Shown here: piece by piece, positions 13,201-25,200 of the stretch | Layout: each line of letters starts with the position of its first letter | Position numbering within the stretch: position 1 is the stretch's first letter | Notes under the pieces: model-generated | The model's database searches: none | The model's input: the letters and a program-made list of their open reading frames with translations, nothing else | What the model was told of the DNA's origin: nothing | NCBI GenBank assembly: GCA_905221605.1 | Contig: CAJNDS010002768.1 | Span: forward strand, 293,501 to 357,500 | From: Symbiodinium natans | Lineage: Eukaryota > Sar > Dinophyceae > Suessiales > Symbiodiniaceae | Reading direction: 5' to 3' | DNA: 64,000 nucleotides | Made by a program: the position numbers and the translations under genes

Positions 13201-16200
13201 GACGGCTCCGTTTAAGGTTTAGGGTCTATGATGGACGTAGGGTTTCCTTGCATCTGCGGTTAGGGTTTAGGGTTTAGGGTTTAGGGTTTAGGGTTTAGGG
13301 TTTAGGGTTTAGGGTTTAGGGTTTAGGGTTTAGGGTTTAGGGTTTAGGTTTAGGGTTTACCGAAATGAGGTTCTAAGTTATAAACCCTAAAGAAGAGCTC
13401 CGGACTTCGAACCGCCCCGAAATCTCGTCGTGCGCCCAGGGACGCAAAAGGCTGTCTCCAAACCTCAGATATCACGCAAAAGGGAATCGAGGGTTTTGGG
13501 GAGGAGTTTTGGGTTTTAGGGTTTCGGGGAGGACATTTGAGGGTTTTGGAGGGGAGTTTTGAAGGAGTTGCGAGGGTTTTGGGGGCAGTTTTGGGTTCAA
13601 AGTAAGACGCAACTAAATCCACGAAGGGTAACAACATCCCAAGGCCAGGGTCATACCGAGGCAACCCTGGATGCCTAAGGTATGGAGATTAACCCTCAAC
13701 CCTACGTCTAGGCGGTTTAGGGTCTTTGACAAGCTTAAGAATTTCGCATCCCCATTGTGAAACATAGAGCAACCCGCGAAGAGGTTGAAGCCATGGCCAT
13801 AACGCTTGCAGATGCTAACCTCCGAGTGGAGACCCTGCATCACGACATCCGTCGACCGAAATGGCTTCTTATCCCCTAAACATAAACCCTAAATAGAGTT
13901 TAGACTTTATAGGGCTTGGGGATTCGTAGTTCCTTCTGCCTGAGCTCGTTTTGGCTTTAGCTTGTTTTCGGTTGGGGACCATTGTGTACTGCCCAAAACA
14001 GGGGGACCGCATGAGAGTGTTCAGGTGAGCACTCAAAGGTTTAGTGCTGCAGGCCCTATAAACCCAAACCTTAACCATGGTAGCCCAGTAACCATATTAT
14101 TGATAAGGGCACCCTTTTTGAGGTTGGTTATTTTATAAGGGAAACCATAAACAAAAAAAGGTAAAGGATAACCCTTAACCCTGAGCCCTGAACCCTGAAC
14201 CCTAAACCCTAAACCCTTTCAAGCGCCCAGGAACTGTTTTGCGGCTTGGCGCTGCTGGACCCAACGCCCAGTTGTGCGAAGGCCCAATTCAGGGAGTAGA
14301 GGTACTGGAGCAAGGGCTCCTCCTCATGTGCTGGGGTTCAGGGTTGAGGGTTTAGGGCTTCGGGTTTAGGTTTTAACAGTAAGGGCTCCTCCTCGTGTGT
14401 TGGGGTTCAAGGTTTGAGTTTTTCGGGTTTAGGGTTATAAAGCCTGAACCCTAAACCCTACAGCCTAAACCCTAAACCCTGAACCCTAAACCCTCCTACG
14501 CGTGTGCCGAGGCTCGTTCAGAGCTTTGGGCGCGCGCTACACCCCGCGTCGGGCCGAGGCGTCGCGTGCAAGCGCCTACAATTAGGTGGCACATCCCAGG
14601 CTTGTCAGGTTTGTATGGGTCTTCCTCTTCCATATTGGGTTAAAATGGGGTTTAGGGCTTAGGGTTTAGGGTTTAGGGTTTAGGGTTTAGGGTTCAGGGT
14701 TCAGGGTTCAGGGTTCAGGGTTCAGGTCCCGAGGCCCCGAAACTTGCCCGCACTCGCCAGCTATCTATTCCCCCAGAGAAGAGGCTTGGAGCCCCCAGAA
14801 GGCGCTAGATTGCAAATTACTTTGGGTTCCATAGGGCTTGCCACATGCAGTACACACTGAGCCCCAAACCTACATCCCAAACCCTACACCCTACACCCTA
14901 AACCCTAAACCCTAAACCCTAAACCCTAAACCCTAAACCCTAGCCCTAAACCCCAAAACCTGAAGCCTAAAGCCCCAAAACCTTCAACCCTACAACGCTT
15001 TGAAGGAAGCTTCCTACAGACCCTGTGGCTCCTCCTGAAGCGATGCCTCCATCACCCAGTTGCGAGGGTTGAGCCAGCTGACGCCGAACCTTTCGGGACG
15101 AGGGTGTTGTCAGGGGTTAGCAGGGTAAGTAGGGTAAGTAGGGTAAGTAGGGTAAGTAGGGTAAGTAGGGTTAGTAGGGTTAGTAGGGTTAGTAGGGTAA
15201 GTAGGGTAAGTAGGGTTTAGGGTCTAGGGTCTAGGGTTTAGGGTTTAGGGGCTAGGGGTTCCCCGAAATATCCGTTTAGGGTTTAGGGTTTAGGGTTTAG
15301 GGATTAGGGTGATTGTGGGATTGAGGGTTCTCGGGCTTAGGGTCATTCACAAGTATCCTTGCAATTTCAAACTGTAAACCCTCAACACCCTAGATGCTGT
15401 AACGGAATCCCTGGACCCTAAACCAACCCTCACCCCCAACACCCGACACCCCAAACCCTAAACCCCAAACCCTAGACCCTAAACCCTAAACCCTAGACCC
15501 TAAACCCTAAACCCTAGACCCTAAACCCTAAACCCTCAGCCCTAAACCCTAAACCCCCAACTCTAAACACTGCACCCTAAACCCGCAACCCGAAAGTTTG
15601 TGACGTTCGCCCAGGAGCCATGCGCAGGCTATGAGGTGGTTCAAGACCACGAGATACATCAAGCTGCTCCAGAGGCCTGGTCTAAGTGTAGGGTTTAGGG
15701 TTTAAGGTTTAGGGCTTAGGGTTAAGGGTTGAGGGTTTAGGGTTTAGGGATTACTTATTACGGTTTAGGGCTTAGGTCTTACGGTGTAGGGAGCTCCGTA
15801 CTGTTAACGCATCGAAGCTGCGCTGTAGCGACCAGATGGTTAGGATTCATGTTCGAAGTATCGGGTGGAGTGTGTGCTTCTCAGGTTCGGGGATGCAGGC
15901 TGCCGGACCTCCAGGATATAGAGCTCTAAATATGCACCCGTCAGGCACACCTCACCCTGAGCAAGCTGAATGAAAGTACACAGATAATTGTGAATCAATT
16001 AGTACTGAATTATTAGTTAACCAGAATTGAATTGTTACAGTAATTAATGATTCAGAACAGCAATACAAAGGTGTTGATCCACAAGCAACTTCCCAAGCCT
16101 ATCTTGAGGAGGCCCAAGACAGAAAGAAACAACAAGCTATCTCCCACCACCTCAGCTTGTAACTCCCTCTAGCTGCACGAGAGGCTAGCCTTCGGGGGGT

Positions 16201-19200
16201 ATACAGAGCTTATACTTATACTACCCCAATGAGCAGCCGAAGGATGCTCTGACAGGATTTTAGGGTTTAGGGTTTAGGGTTTAGGGTTTAGGGTTTAGGG
16301 TTTAGGGTTACCGACACCTCTGAACCCAACCACTCGTCCAGCAGAGCTGCTCAGGTAGAGGGTCGCTGCCTGAAAGCAGCAAACCGAAGTAAGATCTTTC
16401 GTTGTCCTAAGCCCTAAACCCTAAACCCTGAACCCTAAACCCTAAGCCCTAAACCCTCAACCCTAAACCCCAGACCCTGAACCCTAAACCCTAGACCCTA
16501 AGCCCTCAACCCTCAACCCTAAACCCTAAACCCTAAACCCTAAACCCTACACCCTAAACCCTAAACCCTAAACCCTAAACCCTAAACCCTAAACCCTAAA
16601 ACCCTAAAAACCTAACCCTAAGGGTTAGCATGGCCTGGTAGACTTGGTAGGTCATGGGGATCGTAGGGTCAGTCGGGCAAAAAGGGCTTAGGTGTGCTCA
16701 GGGTTTAGGGTTTAGGGTTTAGGGTTTAGGGTTTAGGGTTTAGGGTTTAGGGTTTAGGGTTTAGGGTTTAGGGTTTGGGTTTAGGGTTTAGACTGCCAAG
16801 GTGCCTGTGAGTGCAGCAAGTCCTCTGAGGGCAGGGTCTTGGGAACAGGGGTTTGGGACTTACAGGGTTTAGGGTTTAGGGTAATGTTTCGAGTTCAGGG
16901 TTCAGGGTACGGGGGGAACCCGAAGGGGGACGAGAAACCGAAAAGTCAACCCCAACAGAATCCCTTGATTTCCCTGGATCAACCACACAACAAACCCAAA
17001 CCACAGGGCACTCACCTTTTACTACCAGGCACATGGCCCAGTCTTGAGCCATAAAAATGATTTCCGGGTTTATTAACCCTTTCAACTTCCAACACTAACT
17101 TCTTTCTACAATACCAGTTGCAGCTCCGCACTCCCCCTGTCCTAGGATTTCCTAGGACACATTGGAGGTGCAGATTCTTTGGCCAAAAACTGCCATTAGG
17201 GCAGTAGCCTGCTGCTTGACATGCACAATATGGTTTAACGTCTACCAGGACGACATTATAGCTCATTGGCCAAATCCACTAACCATAGAGAATCTTTTCA
17301 CCATGATCCTCTCATCACTGAAGACTCCTTGGCCTTCTTCACCACAAACCGTGGTCTTCGCTACGCGAAAAGCTACTGACTTCTACTATCAGGGATTTCC
17401 ATACCCTTAATAGTAACCACCACATTTGTCAGCACATTGGCTGTTCCAGCGCACCTGTCTCCAGAAAGAGAAAAACCATCCCTTCATCCATACCATCCAA
17501 TCACTTCTTCTTCCGATTGTTGGCAATCTTGAGGTGAAGTTGCAGCAGAATATACTCCAGGTCTGAAACTGTAAGAACAGGATCCTGTACGCCCCTTTGA
17601 ATCGAGGATACCAGTCCTTCTCTTTTCGCGTCCTCAATCGCTTGGCAAGGTTGACCCAGCTCTGCACTCACAGCTGCCGACGCTTGCTCATCCACATCAG
17701 GAGGACGATCCTTTTCTTCAGGACCTTTCACCACCACCACTTCTCCCTTTTTGGGACTCTGACTTTTCTCCTTCTTCTTCGCCTTTCCACCGACGATTGA
17801 CTTTGCGCGCATTCTCGAGGCTTTTTCCCCTGCAGAAACCGCCGCATTGGTTGATGATCCACTCTTCTCAATGGCCGCCGGCATCTTCTTCGGCTTTGGA
17901 ACCAGGAGGGTATAAGGATCTTCGATAACCACAGGTTTCCTCTTCTTTTTAACCTTCTTTGCCTCCTCCTCAACGATAACTTCCGTCTCAGAAGTCTCAA
18001 TCACCTCCTTCTCGGCAGGAATATCTTTGCTGGACTCCCTTTCCAGGGACCTCTTCTTGCCCCTTTTGGGATCTTTTTCTTCTTCCAAGTTGGCTCGCTC
18101 GAACCATATCCTCAGGTCATTGACCCATTCTTCCACCTCCTCGAGCGAAACGTCATACGACTTCACTACTTCGTGAAGTTCCAGCACGGACAACATCTCC
18201 TCGGTCCACGAAACCCATTCTCTATCCATCTGGTCAGCGTCTCCTTTGAACTTCAGGAGTTTGAACAGTGGGTCCGCTTCTGCTCGAGCCAAGTCTGGTT
18301 TACCATTCGAAAGAATTGAAATCGCTTCCATCAACAGCTCCGACATTTTGGTGTCATCGTCATAGGTCATGGAATACTCCTCACCATCATCGAACTGTTC
18401 AGGAGAGATCTCCTTTTCTCCACCATTTGCACCAGAACTTCTCCTTGGACCATCCCTTGGGGGCGTCCTTGGAGACCTTGGCCTCTGTTCATCCAGCGGA
18501 ACACCATGCTCGAAGACACACCTGTCACCATAACGACACTTCCCAGACCGAGCAAACTGGATGCACCTCACACCAGTTGCATCATGCGAGAACGCACAAC
18601 CCCAGCCAGCGAAACAGTCTCTCCCTGCCACATAGTATTTGCACCAATATGAATGTAGCACCACATCATCTTCTGAATGGATGAATTTACAGTCTTCACC
18701 AAATTTGCAGCGATCTTTCCCTTTGCTGAACCAATAGCAGAAGCCTTTCTTCCTCTTCTCCAAGCGCTCTGCCTCATACCGGTCCATAGGGCGATTGTGC
18801 TCTACATGAACATTGCCATGTACCTGGGGACTGCTCCCTTCACCCGACGTGCTATCAGTAGTTGGTGCTTGGAGTACAGCTGGAAAACCTGGCCTTGGTC
18901 CTACCACCTTCATGATTGGTTTTCCGCCAACTCCTGAGCCATGCTGAGACGATCCAAAAACATTGAACTTCTTCATGAGGGCTTTCCTAGTGCCGATCTT
19001 CTGCACCCTTTTGATTGGACGCTTCATTGTTCCAACCTAGCATCCAGATACGTTCAAACGACACAACCTCCTATACCCAGCTCTAGATCCCTTTTTCCAA
19101 AGAGCCATAAGAATTTTAGAGGCAGTAACATTCTCCACCTCTACCTTTTCCAACGATCCCTCACTTCCCGGAACAGACCCCTCCAGCCCATCCATATCTG

Positions 19201-22200
19201 AAGACCTTTCCATCTTTTTTGACACCACTTCGTCGAGGTAGTCTTCAGAGATCCAGGGTAAGTTCCTCTTAGAGGAAGGATTGTCACCATTGTTTGGTCC
19301 TTCACCAGGATAACCTTTTGTGCTGTCAAAGATCTTCCCAGTAGTGCGGTCCTGCGTAGAGAAGTTGGAAGCAACACGAGAGTACACTGACCACAAGAAA
19401 ATCCTTGTGCCCGCCAGTCTTGACGACCCACTGGATGTCTCCTCTTCTGGAGAGACTTCTGGCGCTTTGCCATCCCTTCCAGTGTCACCAAGTGTCTCAC
19501 CTCCAACATCTTCAATGGGAATAAGGGATTCATTGTTCCCTTGATCTAGTACCGCATCTTGTTGATCGGGAATCTCCAGCACCATTCCTGTAGGATCCAC
19601 TTCTTCATCAGCATCGTCGTCCATTCTTCTCCAGAGAACTTCCAATTGATCAGCGCAAGTCACTGCCTGGAGGAACTCCATCATTTGGTCCCTCCCGTGC
19701 TGCCAGAGAAACTCAGAATTCACCACTGTTCCTTGGCCACCAAGTTTAAGGAATGGAGCGACCAGATTGGCTACCCTTGCCATAAGTTCCACATGAACTT
19801 CCATGCCTGGACTGCGACTCCAATCATAGGCTATTGCCTCCATAGCAGTTCCAAACTTTCCAGTATCCCTGAATTCCTTTTCCAGGCCAGGGGAAAGCAG
19901 TGCACCCATCACCGAAAGAGGATAATTTCCCACCACCGGCAAGCACGGATTGTCATGGAACGAATGATGCAAATCACAATAATATCCTTGATCTCTCCTT
20001 TCAAAAAGGAGTCTCCCAGTATTCAACTGGGCGTTCAGTTCATCCACTTGAACCATTTCAGCACATATTCTCTGTGCTGTGTACGCCATTGCTGGCCAGA
20101 TGGAACGATCGGTCAGACCACGACGCATAACCCAATCAGTTGTTGGCGACTGAATCAGCGTCCTTGGATCATACACCAGAACTACCATCGCACCGTCACC
20201 CATTGACTGATCAGCATCGTCCTCCAGTGCCAGGTTCTCATCCTGTTCGCTTGCACCCTCGGATGACATGCTAATAACCAAATTTCGATCCATCTTATTG
20301 GACCCTTTTTGGCAGTCTCTTTGCCCGACCGGCAACTTGCCAACTGCCACCTTCCAATAAATCCGATTCAGAAGGCCTTTAACCAGCAATTGCTGAAGGT
20401 CACTCCTCACCAAACCACCATCCAAATTCTTCGCATCATCACCACGGAGATCATTGCTCCCACCTTCTCCTTCATTTTGATCAGTCTCCTCGCCGGGAAT
20501 TTGCACTGCTCCTTCCAGCGCCGTCTCCTGTCCAGCCACTTCATGCCCAGGAAGAACTTGAGCGCTTTCAGATCCATTCACCTGTCCAGCAACACCTTGC
20601 CCAGGTAAAACCTCATCCGTGGAGCCCACCGCCAGCGAACCAACCATAACTGAGCCATCCCTTGCTCTTTTTTGAGACTGTTCAGTTCGACGAGAAGGTT
20701 GTGGTAGCGAAAAAACTTGAGAAGTCACTTCTTGGCGGGTCTCCCCCCGCGACGCTTTGTCGCGTTCTTTGCCAAGGTGAACCGATTTTTTCTGCCCGGC
20801 ATTGGGGCCGGAAGAACCACCCATCGGAACATTGCCACGAATCGCAGTTCTCAATGAATCCCTTTCTTGCAAAAGAATTTCCCGCATGCGGTGCACAGCA
20901 TTGGTCTCTTCCTCGCTTGAATCGCTTGAGGAAGCGGCATAAGAAACCAAAGCCTCCGCCTGATCATCATCGTCCACCACATCTGCCCACGCTCTGCTGA
21001 ACCGATACGACAACCCACCACGAGGCTTCAGTTCCAGTGGTTTTGGTTTCTCCACCACTTCCGCCGGTTGCGCTCGTCGCTGTGAGCGAGAGCGTGGCAC
21101 CTGTCGCACCTGTTTTTTGTCCAGCAAGGGCCTTCCCCTTTTCACAGGGTTTGATCTTGACCGATATTTTTTTGTTGGTGGATTCACCGGTGGCATTCCA
21201 ACTCCCACCAACTTCAGCTTCTGTACACACAGCGGAGACCTCTGCGCAAGCGTCCAAGCGTCACGGTACTTGACCTTATCAAAAAGCTCCCGATAGGAGC
21301 CTCTCGGCATCGTTTTTGCACCGGAGTCTTCAGCTTCACGCACCTGAGTGAGGGTTCGCACCGCCGCTCTTCCAGTCCGTTTTTTCCCAGAAGATTGTTG
21401 TACTCGTACAGATGCATCAGAAGGAACTGCCTTTTCCGGTCCTCCCGGTCGATATCGGACCTCACCCACCAATTGCAGAATTTTGCATGCGGTCACCTTG
21501 TTGATCCCTTTGTCAACCAAATCTTCCACAAAGATGAACTCTTGCAAGTCCGACACATTGGTCACACCGAGGGTAATCATCACCTCACTTACATGAGGGG
21601 TATACACCCACAGGTGTTGGTTGCGAGCCATCCAATTTTCAATTGGCTCCTCTGGATTGTGAAGCTGAGTGCTAGTAGACGCAGCCACCGAATTCTTTTG
21701 TTCGTCAGCCTCTTCTTCATCCAGAACACCCTTTTCACCATCTTTTTGTGACACATTGGTCATCTGCAGCGCTTTTGGTGCTGAGGAGGACGAAGATTCT
21801 GCTCCCCGACTTACGGGTGTTGAAAAGCGTTCCTGTCAGGAATCTCCAATCCCTTTGCCCTTTGAAAGGACACATGGTTTGCCACATTCACCAAATGCTT
21901 CAACTGGGCCAGCCGGTCCTCAGACATCTCTTCGTGAGAATACTTGCAGCCAAACCGCACACGACATCTCCCTTTGAGATAGTAGTCGAAACAGCACTGG
22001 TGGAACCCCGCGTCCCTTATTGCCCTTCTGGAAGCATTGTCCCAAGATTTGCCAGGCTCCCAAGTCCCTTCCAATGCCACGTCATCGTCGTGGAGAAACC
22101 TGCACGCAGTCCCATATTTACAACCACTTTGGTTGTAATACAGACACAGCCGTTTCTTCGTTTCACCCAGCGTAGGCTCACCTTTTGATGTCCCTTTGCC

Positions 22201-25200
22201 ATAGTTGTACTGGGCTCGGAAGGCCGAATCCTCCCGCTCCTGCTGCACCTCATCCACTGTACCTTCATCAGTTGGAGGGCCACCGATGTCCCCATCCTCG
22301 TCACCAGTTTTTTGGCTGTTCTTTGGCTCAGTTGGCTCTCCTTCAGGCCACCCTTCACCGTAGCGACGATGTTCATAGGAACACCCATCTCCATTTCGAC
22401 ACCTCCCTTGATTGAAGAACCTGCACAGCTTACTGTATCCAAGTGACACAGTTTTCGGAGTCGTGTGAGCCTTTTTGTACTGATCGGGATCCATATAGGT
22501 CTCTATCGGCCTGTTTTCCCTCTTGCTCATCTCCTCGACTGCACCGTCAAGCTCTTGCAGAAATCGCTTGGTGTCCAACCACAGCTCGTTCCAAAGCTCA
22601 TCTTTTCCCTTGCTCAGCAACATTGCCACCGCTTCACCCACAACTGGTCCACTAAATCTTCTTTTCTTGCGCGCCAGTTCGTAGAGCGCGTCGTGGTACT
22701 GCTTTCGAGAAAAAGTGGTTGTTTCTTCCACACCGACACGTTCTTTCTCCTCAGGCTTCCAACCATCACTTAGCAAGATGTTGTATGCACTCCGAGCCTC
22801 ATTATTCAGGAATGCATGATCTGCAATACACTCCACAATCACGTCCATTGAACGACTCAGCAACATCCCAGTGATTTTGCCCACATAGTCCTTATCAATT
22901 GTTTCATCTTCCAGGAGATTTCGACAGATCTTCTCTCCATAGAGCTGTTTCTGCTCCGCCTCCTCTTGTTCCCTCGAGGATGCCTTTGACTCGGCGAACC
23001 ACTCACGAGACTGCGGTTCCTCTGACTTCCAGTCCCATTGACCATCAGAACCTTTGTACCATTGACCAGTCTGCCATGAGCCTGTCCACCATGTACCCCA
23101 GCTGCTGTCCTTCCATTTGCGCAGCTTTGAAGAGGAATCCTCCTCGTCCTCTTCCAAAACCAGAAAGGTGTCCAAGATTATGGTACCATCATCTTCCACT
23201 CGTTTCACTGTTCCATTGACAGTATCACCAAATTGGAACTGATGTACATTGTTCCCTTCTGCAGGAATCAATACATTTAGATCACCATAGTCCAAAAAAG
23301 CTCCATACCCATTGATGCAGCGCACTAAACCAGTGATCTTATCTCCCTCTTCATAGCAATGTGTCCCAGGTGATTCCAAGGCTCCCGCTCGGGGCACTTT
23401 CTTTGCATGCTCTTCAGAAACCATCTCTGTATCATCGGCTCCTGGCGCATCCTTTGTCTTCACCTTTGGGTCACACTGCTCGTCCTGTTCCACGAGTCCC
23501 ACAAGCTCATCTTTTTTGTGCTCTTGGATTTCAGGACTTCCCTTTTTCTCTGCCAAAGGCTTTGCCTCATCTGCTTCAGTTCGCTCGGTGTCGACTTCCG
23601 GTGAACTTCCAGACGGCAACGCTTCTCCCTTCATGGGAGTGGACCCTTCATTGGTGTCCTTTGTCACACCTTCTGCAGCAGGCAAATTTTCTTCCGCTGC
23701 AGGGCGATTGAGTTGATCATCCACGGCAGGCACACTTTCTTCCACCGCAGGCTCCTTTGGTTCCATGGTTTCCAAAGGAGAATTGCCACCATCATTGACC
23801 ACAGCTGCCTCATTGGCTCCGGTGTAGTCCTTGTCATTTCGTTCCTCGCGGCTAATTTCAGGTTGCACCAGTGCGTCCACCTGTGAACCTCCATCATCAG
23901 CTGCTGCGGAGACCTGCGCCCCATTGTTGCAGTCGCCCGTGGAACGTACCACCATATGCACCTCAACCCGTGCCTCATTCGCACTCCAGGTACTATCTGG
24001 CGCATCGACCCGCGCTTCATTGGCGCTCCAGGCCTCATCTTTCTTATCCACCGTGTCTCCAGCAGTTTCAGAAGTTTCCTTTTCCCTTTGAATGGCAGAT
24101 TTCTCGGCACCAAACGAAGAGACCTCCTCAGTCGTAATGCACAACTTTTTCTCTTCGTCTTCCAAATCTCCAGGGCCATCTTCCTGAACGACAGGCACCA
24201 CATCCACCACTCGCTCTTCTGTAGCCGACACAATTCCGATCTCCACATTGGGCATTTTTTCTTCTGGACCCACCGATTCCACCGCTGCCACACCCTCAGA
24301 AAGCATCCCCATTTCTTCCCGATCCAGATGTTGAGCTTCAGCGATGTCTGCTCGGTTTCCAGAAATCCCCTCTTCATCAGGAGAACCCGAGGTCGGGGCG
24401 TCACCACCACCCCTAAGACCGCTATCCCCGATAGTAGAGGAAAAATCCTTTTCACTTACACTATTTACACCGCTGTTCACACTTTCCATGCTACCCTGCT
24501 GTGCCCTAGAAGACTCAGTAGATGATGGAGACGAGGTAGCACCCAGCGTTGGCTCATCTTCCACAGGGACAATGCCCATTCCAACACCTGGCCCCTCGCT
24601 ATTTCCAGCCATTCCAGTCTTCTTAGGCAACACCCATCGGGTATCACCAGTGTCCAAGCAGTAAAAATATTCTCTCCCATCCTCGTGAAAATGGCGTTCC
24701 CATGTCTTCCCATCGCAGTCGACGATTGGAAGGTCAGCAGCCTGAGACGCTTTGCCTCCACCACCAGCGTATAAGTCCTCGTCTGACTCTTGCTGTATTC
24801 TTGCTGCCTCCAATTCCAGGATTTCTCCTTCGCTCATCACCATAGCAACAGGAACGACTCCTTCTGCGTCCCCAACAACGAGGATACTGCTTTTTGTCGC
24901 AGCAACAGGCGCAGTTTCTTCCACTTCACCTGTCAACAGATCACCACTTTCAGCCGCAAAACTCACCTTGTTGCGAGCTCGCTTGGAAACAGGGATAACA
25001 TCCCCAACCAGTTCTGTCTGGCACCCTTGCTCCACCATCTTTGACGTAGAGGAGCTTGTTGTTGGCGCTCCCGTTGATTCAGCAGATTCCGCAGCTCGAA
25101 GAAGATGCCCATGTTTGCTCAGAAGGCGCAGCAAAACTGCTTCCATCTGGTCTTCCAGTCCTTCCACCACCGGCTTCTCTTCGCCACGCATACCACCAAC

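Noticed and set aside
21773-21816. GTAAGT...CAG between element 2 ORF1 and ORF2 as an intron
   Set aside because: Splicing at any visible AG in this interval does not put ORF1 in frame with ORF2.
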